Assembly: GCF_019097595.1 (NCBI RefSeq)
Contig: NC_080710.1
Coordinates: forward strand, 1,783,280-1,847,279
Length of the DNA: 64,000 nt
Source: Hemibagrus wyckioides
Lineage: Eukaryota > Chordata > Actinopteri > Siluriformes > Bagridae
Direction: 5' to 3'
Shown here: in pieces, positions 51,401-63,540 of the stretch
How positions within the stretch are numbered: position 1 is the stretch's first letter
Layout of the letters: every line of letters starts with the position of its first letter
Made by a program: the position numbers and the translations under genes
Notes under the pieces: model-generated
The model's database searches: none
The model's input: the letters and a program-made list of their open reading frames with translations, nothing else
Told to the model about the DNA's origin: nothing

Positions 51401-51411
51401 TATGTAATAAA

Positions 51412-51826
51412 TCAAATTCAAATTTTATTGGTCACATACATAATTGTACACAGTATGATATGCAGTGAAATGCTTACATGACTATTTGCTTTGACCCTTG
51501 AAAAGGAAAAGGAATAAGGACAGAAAAGACAGGGATAAAATGTAAAATATAAAAAACGTAATAGAATATATAAAAAAAAACTACAATTATAAAATATAAA
51601 AAAACTACAATTCACAGTATGTAAATAAAAATAGAATACAATATAAATAAAATAAAAATATAAATAAAGTAAGGTAGGGTATCTGTGTATACAGAATATG
51701 TATATAAAATATAGAATATATGTAAGAAATATAAGATATGTAAAATGTAAACAACTCTATTATACTGTATTATACTTAACTATATAAAAATGTAAAATGT
51801 AAACAACTGTATTATACAGAAGTATT
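51412..51826 (-). repeat. LINE 3' tail region
   Basis: Starts AAATCAAATTCAAATTTTAT and TGGTCACATA, then CAGTGAAATGCTTACATGAC, the usual 3' end of a fish LINE read in reverse, followed by A/T-rich non-coding sequence. Probably the tail of the LINE body at 53700-54370, split by the Gypsy element. Confidence 0.5.
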
Positions 51827-53690
51827 GTCACGGTACTCACAGGTCCAGACCACCAGAGGGAGCCCTCACCTGAATACGGACTGTGCACAACACCTGGTTA
51901 AACAGTTCAAGATTCCTGTAATTCCATATACTCCTCCATTAAACTGCCATAAAAGACCAACCCATAGGAGAAGGCTTAATCCGCCATCAGACGATCTCCA
52001 TTGGTCTTCAGATCGGATTATTTCATCGTGAAACCACCGTCTTCTTTGTTATCGCATCTCCATCCAACCCTGTTGTCCTGGGCCTTCCTTGCTTACAAAG
52101 CCATGATCCACTCCTCTCATGGAGGGAAGGAGACATCTAAAAGTGGTCTTCTCACTGCCACAAGAACTGTATTGCACTTCATCTTTCACGTTCATGCTGT
52201 TCCACATCCATTGAAATTCCCATCGCCACAGCCACCACCATTCTTCCTAGGGAATATCATGACCTCCAGGAAGTATTCAGTTAAGAGAGAGCAGCGAAGC
52301 TTCCCCAACATCAGCCCTGGGATTGCGTCAACTCATACCACACCACCTAAGAGTAAAGTTTACCCTCTCTCCATTCCTGAGAAGCAAGCCATGGAAGAAT
52401 ACATACAAGAGGCTCTCGCTACTGGATATATCCGACCGTCTACATCCCCAGCCACAGCAAGCTTCTTCTTTGTGGAAAAAAAAAGATGGCGGTCTTCGTC
52501 CATGTATTGATTACCGGGGACTGAACGCGATAACAGTTCCCTACCCCTATCCTCTACCACTCATTCCTGCCACCCTTGAACAGCTCCAAGGGGCCAAGGT
52601 GTTCACCAAGCTAGATCTACAAAGCGCCTACAATCTGATCAGGATCAGGAAGGGGGACGAATGGAAGACAGTCTTTCATACTACTCACGGACACTACGCG
52701 TACCAAGTTATGCCTTATGGCCTCATGAATAATCCTGCTGTATTTCAGTCCCTGATAAAGGAGTCTCCAATGATATGTTGAATTGCTATGTCATCGCATA
52801 CATTGATGACATCCTCATCTACTCCCCCGATCATAAGCAACACATCAAGCATGTTCGAGCTGTTCCGTCGGCTTGTGGAACATCATCTGTATGCTAAACT
52901 GGAGAAGTGTGAGTTACACCAGACATCTGTGTCTTTTCTGGGTTATGTCATTTCTCAAGGGGGAGTGGAGATGGACCAGTGTAAAGTGTCAGTGATCACA
53001 GCCTGGCCTGAGCCTACCACAGTCAAAGACCTAGAATGTTTTTGGGGTTTGCCAACTTCTACCGCTGCTTTATTCGTAACTATAGTACCATTGCGAGCCC
53101 TCTAACATCTCTATTGAAAGGGAAACCACATCATCTCAGGTGGACTGACTCTGCCAAGAAAGCTTTCCAACAGTTAAAGTAAAGCTTCACTTCCGCTCCC
53201 ATCCTCTGCCATCCCAGACCTGATCTTCCTTTCATTGTCGAGGTAGATGCCTCTAGTAGTGGGATAGGAGCAGTCCTGCCACAGCGACAACCTAGTTCCG
53301 GGAAGGTCCACCCATGTTCCTTCTTTTCCACAAAGCTCACACCAGCTGAGGCAACCCGACCCGGCTCTAAGAATGGCAAAGCTGATGCTCTCTCTAGACT
53401 CCATGACGCCACAAGTCAACCTGCATTCTCTGAGCCCATCCTACCTCCATCTGTTCTCATAGCACCAGTTCAATGGGACATACTTAGGGAGATCAAACAA
53501 GCCCAGCACTCTGAAGCGCCTCTGCCCAACTGCCCTCCAGATAAAGTGTTCATTCCCACCACCTTGCGGACCCAGCTTGTGTGCGTGCCACAGTCCTGTA
53601 ATGTGCAAATGTACAGTACAGTTTGGTGTTTTCCAACACATGTGTGGGAAGCATTGCAAGTCCATTCAGTGAGTCCTATGTGGAGTTCTG
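51827..53690 (+). pseudogene. Gypsy-type LTR retrotransposon, pol, frameshifted
   Basis: Plus strand. LTR-like start at 51827-51860, then a reduced region. The pre-RT and RT segment reads [90 protein letters not shown], then [19 protein letters not shown]. RNase H and linker scraps follow (FIVEVDASSSGIGAVL near 53225-53275, NGKADALSRLHD near 53375-53405). Frameshifts lie at a nine-A run near 52477 and near 52765. Integrase is absent. Confidence 0.85.
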
Positions 53691-53699
53691 GTTGAGAGA

Positions 53700-54370
53700 C
53701 TGTATAGCCTAGTCAGCAATGTCAGCAAGACTAAGGAGCTGATCTCATGCTGGCATGATGTAAACACCGAGGTATCTGAAGCTTTCCACTCTCTCCACTG
53801 GGCTCTCATTGATCACAGGGACCTGGTAGTTCCTCTCCTGCTTTCTGCTGAAGTCCACTATCAGCTCCTTAGTCTTGCTGACATTAAGGTGGAGGTTGTT
53901 CCTCTGGCACCAGTTCTCCAGAGTCTTAATCTCCTCCAGGTAGGCCGTCTCATTGTTGTCGGAGATCAATCCAACCACAAGGGTGTCGTCAGTAAACTTG
54001 ATGATGTGGGTGGAGTTGGTAGTGGCCATGCAGTTATACGTGTACAAAGAGTACAGCAGGGGGCTCAGAAAACAACCTTGGGGGGCTCCAGTGCTGAGGG
54101 TGAGTGAGGCTGAGACATGTCTGCCCATCCTTACTGCCTGTGGCCTGCCAGTTAGGAAATTGGAGATCCACTGACAAAGAGATGAGCTGAGTCCCAGGTG
54201 CTCCAGCTTGGTGGTGAGTGTGGAGGGGATTATAGTGTTAAACGCTGAACTGTAGTTGACAAACAGCATTCTAACATAATTCCACTTTCTAGTGTCCAGG
54301 TGAGTGAGTGATGTGTGAAGGAGGTGGGAGATGGCATAATCGGTTGAGCGGTTCAGATGGTAGGCGAACT
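53700..54370 (-). pseudogene. LINE reverse-transcriptase fragment
   Basis: Minus strand [72 protein letters not shown], then [20 protein letters not shown] and FRYLGVYI. Palm and thumb of a Rex/L2-like RT with the DD retained. The frame is open from 54269 to 53745. Neither the endonuclease nor the 3' end is attached. Confidence 0.85.
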
Positions 54371-54374
54371 GTAA

Positions 54375-54510
54375 GCTAACTTATTTAGATTTATACATAT
54401 TGTATGTGATAAGAGGTTATGTAGCATGAATTGTATCATTAGTCACAAACAAGATTAGACTATGGCAAAAGGAGGCATGCATGTCAAAGTGCTCATTTTC
54501 CATAGATGTG
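54375..54510. repeat. Duplicated segment A2, right half
   Basis: Matches about 14178-14280 (TTATTTAGATTTATA, ATGTGATAAGAGGTTATGT, GCATGAATTG, GTGCTCATTTTCC). Confidence 0.65.
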
Positions 54511-54519
54511 AAAGTTCTG

Positions 54520-54840
54520 ATCGGTCCAGGTAGAGGAATGGATCTCAACATCCTCCAAGTAGTTTGCAGCATACTAGCAGTGGGGTTTTAACATGATGTC
54601 CATGAGATGCTGATATGTCATGGGTGCTCCATGAAGGCCAGAAGGGAGAAACTAGTATTGCCAGTGGCCTGATGGTGGTCTTTAGTTTGGATTTTGGAGC
54701 TAAGGAGACCTGCCAATACCCTTTTGTGAGGTTGAGCATAGTAAAGTTGGCTCTTCACCAGGTCATTGATCAGGAAGTCAGAGGCTGCCCTCTGGCACTA
54801 AGACGTTGCTCCTGTAAGACACAGAAGATATTGTGTTAAG
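54520..54840 (-). pseudogene. Gypsy RT scrap (partner of 6540-6838)
   Basis: Minus strand MLNLTKGYWQVSLAPKSKLK, the same segment as at 6600-6780. A short deletion removes part of the middle. 54840-55080 shows no gene. Confidence 0.75.
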
Positions 54841-55079
54841 GTCTGTGTGTCTGTGTCTCACCATTTGGGGATGTGACAGCATTCTTGTATCTTGGAGTTT
54901 TTTATTGCTCTAATTGGCTGCTGCATAGTGGGCCTTGTAGCTCCACCCCACTGCTTTGCACACCTTCGCTGTCTGCTGTGGCATGTTGCTGAAATGGCTC
55001 TGTCTGTTCTTTGTGGTCAGTGGTGTGAGCTTAAATGTCACATAACACTGTTTTTTTTATAATTTATGTGACCTAAATT

Positions 55080-55622
55080 GATAAAAGCTCATATTTTACT
55101 CCTGCTCCTGATGGAGTTATTTTGAAGTGTAAGGTAGCTCATAGCACAGATATTGCAACTTTTAAAAGGAAAGCTATGGCATAAATCAAGGCAGCTAAGG
55201 CTACCTTAGTTTAATAATAAATTACTATTGATTGCTTGACATTAGCAAACACTTGATGTAGCTTTTATAGATGCTGCTCTATGTTTATTGAAATTTGTGA
55301 GTGTGTCCTGTAAATCATGAATGCCCAGATGTATGGTGCATTTGCCAATAAAGTACACCCTAAAACGTTATGTCAGAAATGGCTTAAGTTCATAAACCAG
55401 ACCATGGCAAACAGCATATCTGTCATGGAAGGCGTTCAGATGTTTGACATCTTTGTGAAGTTTGCATAAAAAATTTGCCAAATTTAAGTAAACCTTTTTG
55501 AGATAGCTCATGGGTAAAGAGTGTGTTCACATAAACCTGCACAACCTCGCGTTGTCTGATAATAATATTGGATTCAATGGGGCAATATTTCAGGCCTACA
55601 TGTAATGTATATGTGTGGTGGT
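55080..55622. repeat. Duplicated segment A1, second copy
   Basis: Direct match to 10425-10960. Here it joins abruptly to GTPase coding sequence at about 55625. At the first locus that coding sequence is about 5.6 kb further on. Confidence 0.75.
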
Positions 55623-55627
55623 TAAAA

Positions 55628-56222
55628 GAGAGACAATAATAACTTTGAGTATGAAGTAGATGAGGTCTATAAAGAAAAAGTACCACTAGAATATAGCTGG
55701 TGGCCCTTTGGACAGAAAGAGGCCACTTGCTGTAGAGTCTTTGAGGAGAACTGTCATTACCCAGGATGCTGGTGGGTCAGTGATCTATCCCAGTGTAGTG
55801 CCATGTCAGAGGGGAAGTGCACAGTGTGTACTGGAAAGTGTGACTACACTGATCATGTTAAAGAGAGGAAAATCTATGAGGTAAAGAACAGAAAAGTCAA
55901 GAAGACTATGGAAGATCTGAAAAAGAAATACGAGACAAAGTCTGGAGAGATCAAGAGCTTCATGAATGAAATAGAGACTGACATACGTGAACTGGAAAAT
56001 GAGAAAATCAGACTGGTGGAAGAGTGTTATGAGTGTGTGGATAAACTGGAGGAGATCGCCTTGAAGAGTGACTCTGTATACACACTGCAGCATCTGGACT
56101 ATCTGATTGAGAAAGTGAAGAAAACCGGAAACACAGATCGCGTGCAGAAACTTCAAGAAATGAAAAAAAGAGCTGATGATAAACAGCTAGCCCAGGCAAC
56201 AAAATGGTTCTGTGCTATGTAA
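55628..56222 (+). pseudogene. 5'-truncated GIMAP-like GTPase paralogue (Cys-rich and coiled-coil part)
   Basis: Open reading from about 55628 to the TAA at 56220-56222. It is homologous to the C-terminal 190 or so residues of the gene at 15417-17068: VYKEKVPLE, ATCCRVFEENCHYPGCWWVS, GKCTVCTGKCDYTDHVKERK, KVKKTMEDLKKKYETKS, then a coiled coil. The whole P-loop domain is missing and no promoter or ATG suits it; the first internal ATG is at 55803. The retained open frame could mean recent truncation, an unassembled upstream exon, or an exon spliced to something else. I favour pseudogene. Confidence 0.75.
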
Positions 56223-57800
56223 AACTAGCGAATGCATGAGTTAAACCAGGCATTTACATGAGTAAATAAAGTTAAAGCATTGGATAATTAACTCATTATT
56301 CATTATTAATATCTGGGTTTAAATTAAATTTAAATCATGTGAATTAATGAACTTCAATGTAAATCCTTCTTTTGCTTCTGTGTTTTTTTCCTAAATAACC
56401 ATTGTGTGGTCCTTCAATAAACAAACAAGTAACCTCAGTTAGCTACACATTTCCACTTTACCAGCACCAACATCTTCAGATAAACTCCAGCAAGCTTCAC
56501 AGATAGTATGAAGAACTCCGCCAGCATCTTTTGATTTGTTCTGCAACTTAAAAATGTTTTTCTCTGTGTTCCAAATATCAAACTATCCACAACACTTTTC
56601 CTCCAATTATCCTTTGTTGTTATGAGTCTGTGTTTTCTGAACAGTTTAACTAAACAATGTGCCATTATTTGTATTATTTTTTACGTTAAAACATATCTGT
56701 GTATTCCTGTGTAGAAATGACATTATGAATCAGTTGTTTTCAGCAATAATAGTCATTTAAATTATTAACAATTACTAGACTGTATTTCTGATTCATCATA
56801 TTTTTTAAAGTAGTTCTTTATTATTTTTACTTTGCTTTTACTGTCAGTACTTTGTTTATAATTGTTTGCAAAAACCAGTAGGGTAGTAGTGGTAAGTAGG
56901 GCCTTAGGACTTTTAATTATTATTATTGTTGTTGTGTTTGAGTAATTTACTAGTCTTGTTCCATCATACTTTGTTTGAAAGACTCAGTTTACTGAACACC
57001 AGAAGGGTGGTGGGATTTGTGTTTGTAATGTACAGATAAAAAAATAAAATTATAAAATTATAATAAACCACACAGTCATTAGACACACAGTATTAGACCA
57101 TTGTAGTGCTTTGATAAATTAAATTTGGTCAATTGTATAGCAAGAGATTATTTGAAACAACATGATTATTAATTTCTCAAGTTAGTATTTACGTCATGGC
57201 AGTTTATATTTTTACATGTAGAATTAAAAAGATTGGTGTAGTGATGGTGATAGAGGTAAGGTGCAAAAGAAGAATTAAAAAATAATGAAAAAGATTGGTG
57301 ATGGTGATAGTGATAGAGGTGAGGTGCAGAAGAAGGTGCATGGACATGTCGTCTGTGGTGTGTGCTCCATGATGGTGGAGTTCCAGTCTGTGTGGAGCAG
57401 TGATGAGGCAGAACCCCAGGAGTGTGCAGCTTGCAGCAGATTCAGGAACTGTTGTCTTTTTCAGCTGCCTCTGAAAAATAAACAGAAACTTCAATCAGTT
57501 TCTCTACCAGTTTGATTTCTTACCTCCCTGTATATGCAGATCCCCAAGAACCCCAGGAGTGTGCAGGGCACAGCTTCAGGGGAAAAAAACAGAAACTTCA
57601 GTTTCTTTGGTCAGAAATGAACAGTATATGCAGATCTCCAAGATACCCCCTGCTTCTCCTGGAGAATATGGAGTTCTTGCCCTGGTCTGATTGGCCGCCT
57701 GTTTTGGCCGCACTTCTGCTGCCTGCTCTGCAGCCATACGCTACCCTGCTTTCCCCAACAGAGGTACAGAAGTGTCACTGTCCTTTTAGGACCCGATTGA
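56223..57800. other. Intergenic, no gene seen; short internal repeat
   Basis: AT-rich. At about 57400-57640 short segments recur (CCCAGGAGTGTGCAG at 57415 and 57551, CAGAAACTTCA at 57481 and 57589, GTATATGCAGATC at 57530 and 57621), a decayed local duplication. No supported coding region. Confidence 0.5.
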
Positions 57801-57804
57801 TAGT

Positions 57805-58165
57805 AGGGTTGCAAAATTCTGGGAATTTTCAAGGCTGGAAACTTTCTATAGGAATTAACATGAATATATGGGAATTAATGGGAATATATGGGAATAAACT
57901 GGGAATTTGCAAAATTGCAGGTTAGGCTATAACAGGGAACTTAAATGTAGTTGAAAAAATATCTTGCAACATAACCTTGGTTAAAACAACCAGATAAAAC
58001 AAACCTGTATATTCCTCAATCACATGCACACGCATTGTAAAAACAATACACTGACTGAACAAACAGTTAGGTGAGATAACTAAAAAAAAACACTGTCTAA
58101 AAAAGACCATCCTACACACACACACACACACACTCACACACACACACACACACACAATCCACCTC
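57805..58165 (+). repeat. hAT-like repeat end with GGGAAT motifs
   Basis: GTTGCAAAATTCTGGGAATT, then repeated ATATGGGAATTAATGGGAAT, TTGAAAAAATATCTTGCAAC and ACCTGTATATTCCTCAATCA. From memory this is a widespread fish repeat derived from a hAT-type transposon end. A CA microsatellite follows at 58108-58156. Its other end is not found before the Tc1 at about 58612, and 58170-58610 has no gene. Confidence 0.45.
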
Positions 58166-58611
58166 AGTCACTTAAAAGGAGAATTCCCCCCTATTGTCTC
58201 TGACAATCACAGGAATATTGAAGCCACAGTTCTGCATTTGAACCAGAAGATTACGTTTTTGAATGGGACTCTTTTGGAAGGGAAAGGGTGGGGGTGGGGT
58301 GTACTTTCATTTACAGCAAACAGAAGAAAATATGTTGTTGTTTTTACATTCAATATTTATGCTGTTGTGTTGTTCAATGTAAGAATTAATGAAAGTGCTA
58401 CTTACAATTAAATCAAAGTCAAAATTCTAATTTTTTTTCAATCTGCATTAGTTTGCTTGCATGTCAGTTTATGACCAAACAAAATGTTTATATTTATGTT
58501 TGTATTTACAGTTTATATAAATTTCCCCAAATTTCTCAAATTTCAAAATCACTACACGGTGCCATCGCCAGCCAGGCACAGCAGACACAGTGGGCACAGT
58601 GGGTACATGCC

Positions 58612-59993
58612 TTAAAAGGGGAAATACCAAAAGGACAAGAGTGACAATTTGGGTGTACTGAAAGTGATCACAGCAAAGTCCACTGATGGCAAAAAGAAAA
58701 CTGCCTCTCTCTCTAAACTATATAAGGACAAAAGGGACAGTGTCAAATATTTTGTATGGCCACCATTATTTTCCAGCACTGCCTTAACCCTCTTGGGCAT
58801 GGAGTTCACCAGAGCTTTACAGGTTGCCACTGGAGTCCTCTTCCACTCCTCCATGATGACATCACAGAGCTGGTGGATGTTAGAGACCTTGCACTCCCCC
58901 ACCTTCCATTTGAGGATGCCCCACAGATGCTCAATAGGGTTTAGGTCTGGAGATATGCTTGGCCAGTCCATCACTTTTACCCTCAGCTTCTTTAGCAAGG
59001 CAGTGGTGGTCTTGGAGGTGTGTTTGGGGTCGTTATCATGTTGGAATACTGCCCTGTGACCCAGTCTCCGAAGGGAGGGGATCATGCTCTGCTTCAGTAT
59101 GTCATAGTACATGTTGGCATTCATGGTTCCCTCAATGAACTGTAGCTCCCCAGTGCCGGCAGCACTCATGCAGGCCCAGACCAGGACACTCCCACCACCA
59201 TGCTTGACTGTAGGCAAGACACACTTGTCTTTGTACTCCTCACCTGGTTGCCACCACACACGCTTGACACCATCTGAACCAAATAAGTTTATCTTGGTCT
59301 CATTGGACCACAGGACATGGTTCCAGTATTCCATGTCCTTAGTCTGTTTGTCTTCAGCAAACTGTATGCAGGCTTTCTTGTGCATCATCTTTAGTAGAGG
59401 CTTCCTTCTGGGACGACAGGCATGCAGACCAATTTGATGCAGTGTGCGGTGTATGGTCTGAGCACCGACAGACCATACCCCACCCCTTCAACCTCTGCAG
59501 CAATGCTGGCAGCACTCATGCGTCTATTTCCCAAAGACGACCTCCGGATATGATGTTGAGCACGTGCACTCAACTTCTTTGGTGGACCATGGTGAGGCCT
59601 GTTCTGAGTGGAACCTGTCCTGTAAAACCACTGTATAGTCTTGCCCACCGTGCTGCAGCTCAGTTTCAGGGTCTTGGCAATCTTCTTATAGCCTAGGCCA
59701 TCTTTATGTAGAGCAACAATTCTTTTATTCAATCCTCAGAGAGTTCTTTGCCATGAGGTGCCATGTTGAACTTCCAGTGACCAGTACTCACTTTTGTTGC
59801 CAACGGTTTAGACATTAATGGCTTTGTGTTGAGTTATTTTGAAGGAACAGCAAATTTACACTTTTATACAGGCTTTACACTCACTACTTTACATTGTAGC
59901 AGAGTGTCATTTCTTATGTGTTGTCACATGAAAAGATATAATAAAATATTTACAAAAATGTGAGGGGTGTACTCACTTTTGTGAGATACTGTA
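58612..59993 (-). mobile_element. Tc1-type transposon, one end truncated
   Basis: The right end closes GTACTCACTTTTGTGAGATA and CTGTA at 59993, the same family as 29285-29872. A matching inverted end is not present at the left near 58612. The transposase lies inside on the minus strand. Confidence 0.85.
58740..59732 (-). pseudogene. Tc1 transposase with frameshift and changed catalytic residue
   Basis: N-terminal part 59732-59391: KDGLGYKKIAKTLKLSCSTV, GSTQNRPHHGPPKKLSARAQ, helix-turn-helix and linker. A frameshift near 59400-59460 leads to 59388 onward: the glycine box [51 protein letters not shown], ending GGHTKY near 58740. The first catalytic Asp is replaced (WSNETKINLFG, where family members have WSDE). 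The last two acidic residues keep the 34-residue spacing. Dead on two counts. Confidence 0.88.
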
Positions 59994-59995
59994 GC

Positions 59996-60540
59996 TGCCC
60001 ACTCTCTCAACCTCAGCATCTCCATTCAGTAGAGACTGATAGACATGCTCACTTCTCCTCATGTCCACAACCATTTCCTTGGTCTTGCTGATGTTCAGTG
60101 TGAGATTGTTAACCTCGCAATATGTGACCAGTTCATACACTCCTTTCCGGTATGAGGTCTCATCGTTGTTTGTAATAAGACCAATAACTGTGGTGTCATC
60201 TGTGAATTTTATGATGATGTTGTTGGGATGGGTAGCAACACAGTCATGCATGAAAAGAGTGTACAGCATCAGGCTGAGTACACAGCTCAGAGGAGTGTCT
60301 GTGTTTAATATGATGGTGCTGGAGGAGTGATTTCCGAGGCGGACATGTTGAGGTCTACTGGTGAGGAAGCTCAGTTTCCAGTTACACAGTGCAGAAGGCA
60401 GGCTCAGGTTATGCAGTTTGGATGGGATGATGTTGAATGCCGAGCTGTAATCAAAGAGTAGCAGTCTGGCATAGCTGTCTTTATTTTCTAGGTTAGTTAG
60501 AATTTTGTGAAGGTCATTCTCATGCTTGGACAACTGTGTC
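59996..60540 (-). pseudogene. LINE reverse-transcriptase fragment
   Basis: Minus strand [78 protein letters not shown]. Same clade as 53700-54370 but not the same copy. The Tc1 cuts its 3' side at 59993, and Gypsy sequence begins at about 60540. Confidence 0.85.
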
Positions 60541-61870
60541 AAAAGACCCAAACTTGTACTTGCTCTGGAGCAATTTCACACAGCTCACTATTTCAAAAAG
60601 CTCGACCTCTGGACTGCCTATAACCTGGCAAGGATCCACAAGGGGTGAGTGAAAGATCGTTTTTAGCACCACCACCATCCCCTCAGTGTTCCAATGCTTA
60701 GTCAATGATGTGCTGAGGTACATGCAGGGCAAATTCATGATTTCCTACATTGATGACATCCTGGTGTATTAATCAATGGGTGAACCCCATTTTGAGCACG
60801 TTCATCAGGTGATACATCATCACGTAGAAAACCAACTGTATTATGTGATACATACCACATAAAAAGCAACAGGGATGTGGTAGTGTGCAAATTCCACTTG
60901 CAAACTATCACATCCCTGGGATCATATCCCCAGATGGAGTAACCCTAGACCAGAGTCAAGTCAAAGCTATGGTGGATTGGCTAATCCACAGATTGTGAAG
61001 GAGTGTAACTCATCCTGTGGTTTGCAAATTTCTACAGGCACTTTATCCAGGAGTTCAGCACCATAGCTCTTTCCCTCACTCCACTCTTGAGAGGGAGGTC
61101 CCAAATGCCTGGCCTGGGATTCCCAGGCAGAAGAGTCCATGGCAAGTTTAAAAAAGGTGTTCACTGTGGCCTGATCCTGCCAAACCTTTAATTGAGGAGG
61201 TGGAGGCATCTAAGACTGGAGTTGGGTCCACCTTTTCACACCCTTTATGATTAAAGTCCAAACTGCACCAGGTAGCTTTCTTTTTTCAGAAACTTCCCTG
61301 AACTGCACAGAATTATGATGTCGGGGTTGAGAGCTTTTAGTTGTGATGCTGGCCCTGTAAGAATGAACACACTAGCTAGAGGAAGCTAAACACCCCTTCA
61401 GCATTTTCACTGAAAAAATTATTTAGAGTATTTGCATATCGCCAAACACCTCAACCCCCCACAGGCCCATTATTCCTTGTCTTTTCCCCACTTTCATTTC
61501 CTTCCTTCCAAAAATACCAAGGCCAATGCTCTGCCTCTTATGCACTCCGCTGACACTCAAGCCAAGTACATTCAACCCATCTTGCCCCCAGCATGCATTA
61601 TATGAGTCAGTCAGTCAGTAGCAAACTGACCAGGCCATTGCACATGTCCCAGCACATTCAGTTTCTGCATCCTGCCGTCCTAACTGCTCATTTGTTCTTC
61701 CCACATGCTGCACACAACTCATCACATGGACACACCCACCCATGGCAACTGGTCACTCAGGGGTTCAGAGGATGTACCAGCTTCTGAAACCTTGGTACTT
61801 TTGGCCCCACATAGCTATCAACTCCCTAACTCCTCCTGTCTGCAGACATTACCCTGATTTTAGTAATCAT
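60541..61870 (+). pseudogene. Gypsy-type pol fossil
   Basis: Plus strand: [20 protein letters not shown] near 60570, RYMQGKFMISYIDDILVY near 60720-60765 (palm motif kept), then a stop. Further degraded text includes TPLERE near 61080, KANALPL near 61525 (remnant of ADALS), and HPWQLVTQGFRGCTSF near 61740, like the integrase zinc-region end. Many stops. Confidence 0.7.
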
Positions 61871-61876
61871 TGATAG

Positions 61877-63113
61877 TGTAAGGACTACCCACCGGCCCAA
61901 CGACGGAATCCAGTGGAGTGGGTGAAGGGATCTCGTGTCCTACCTTTCCTTTGCACTTCTAGAAGAATTTGCTTCATTTGTTAGAATTTGGTTTCATTCT
62001 TTGAACTCTATTTATAATGATAATCTGACTCCAATCAATAATTAATATAAGTATAATCTGATGCTGATCACGATTTAGAGGATTGACTATTCTAAATTTA
62101 TTAAGTAGATAGAAAACTGAAATGATTCAACATAACTCTATTTAAACTTAAACCTGGGTTTCTCCATACAACTTTAAGTTTCGGTTTGTTCTAATTTAAC
62201 TTTAAACCGAGGCATTCTCCATTCAAGTTTAAGTAGAGGCTACTCCATTCCAACTTAAACCTAGGCTTTTTCCATTCCGATTTAAGTTCACAATCTAAGA
62301 TCAAAGAGGTGTATAATAATGATTTTCCATAGGCTCAGAATAAGTCAAAATGAACAATTTTATTTTGCCAGGCAGGTTCCACTTAAATCAGTCAATTAAT
62401 TAGAAAAATACCAAACACAGAAACAATTAAAAAGATCAGCATAGTATGAAAACACAAGTTACAAAGTTAAATTCATACCTGGCAATAGAGACACACAATA
62501 ATACTGTGAGAAGTTCTGAATGCAGATGCTTCCCTGAGTCTTTTGCACCATATATACCCAAGAGAGACAAAGGGTCGTAAAATCTATGAGTCCACAGAAG
62601 GCCTGGTTTTTGTCGGTCGTAAGGACACATCTGGCTTTTAGATTTGAGACTCAGAGTTCACACCAAATGGGTTGTAAAAGACATAGTTCGGATTGTTGTC
62701 TTGTGACCTGAGGGGGGTTAAATAAGGTCATAAGGACATACGTATCACCAACAGGAGTACAGACGATGTGTAAACTTTAGTATACTCTGATATCGAAGTT
62801 AGACCTTTTTCACCAATCGCACCATGACCTTTAGAGTAACATTAAACATCAATAACATCATACAGTAAGTATATCATCATAATTTTTCAGTATTCATTGA
62901 TATTAGAACCTGAAGGGTAAAAGAATGTAAATTCTTGGTGAGATCCAGAAGATAGTTCCACCACTGCCTCCTTGAAGAGGGGGATGTACACAGGAATGTG
63001 AATTGTTTTATGACACATTTCCCAAACCCCCCAAAGTCCTCAAAGTTCCTGTTTTTGCTTGAAGATATAACTTCATCATACTCAATATTAATACTTTTGC
63101 CTGCCACATTACA
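61877..63113 (-). repeat. Candidate second retroviral LTR (about 1.24 kb)
   Basis: Starts TGTAAGG and ends CATTACA on the plus strand, a TG..CA pair with TGTAA/TTACA inverted tips. Read on the minus strand, a purine-rich AGGGGAGGAT immediately precedes the TGTAATG start. TATATATGG-type sequence (near 62550) could be a promoter. No second LTR lies in the window, so boundaries are tentative. A degenerate repeat of AACTTAAACCTAGGCTTTTT-like units lies at 62140-62290. Confidence 0.4.
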
Positions 63114-63123
63114 ATCCTCCCCT
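63114..63123 (-). other. Candidate polypurine tract
   Basis: Minus strand AGGGGAGGAT abuts the candidate LTR at 63113. About 110 bp of possible internal sequence follows to 63230. No gene there. Confidence 0.35.
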
Positions 63124-63540
63124 GGCCCCTTGGGACATTTTCAAAATAATTCCCAAGGGGACATTACTGGTAATCTTACTGTAGCAGTCTCTGAATGGCC
63201 GGCACCTGTAAGGGACTAAGCATGAAAACAGACAGAGGTGGACGAAGTACACAACTTCCTTACTTGAGTGAAAGTACAGATACTACTGGTCAAACATCAA
63301 TATACTGACCAGTTTGTAGTGTCTGTGGAATTAACAGCTTTTAGAATGCTACAAAATTAAGAAAATAAACAACTGAATTGACATAAAAGACAGGTATAAT
63401 CATTTTAATATTTAACACTCCTACCCCCCCAACAAAGAAGTACACATCTATGTGTATCCATTCATGTACATTTGAATCAAGTGGTCGGTAAATGCAGACT
63501 GAGAAGAAACAAAATCCAACCTGTTTTAAAACCCAGCTAC

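Noticed and set aside
57285..57925. Adjacent 76- and 137-codon plus-strand frames
   Set aside because: They arise from a decayed local duplication and the hAT-like repeat; no coherent protein.
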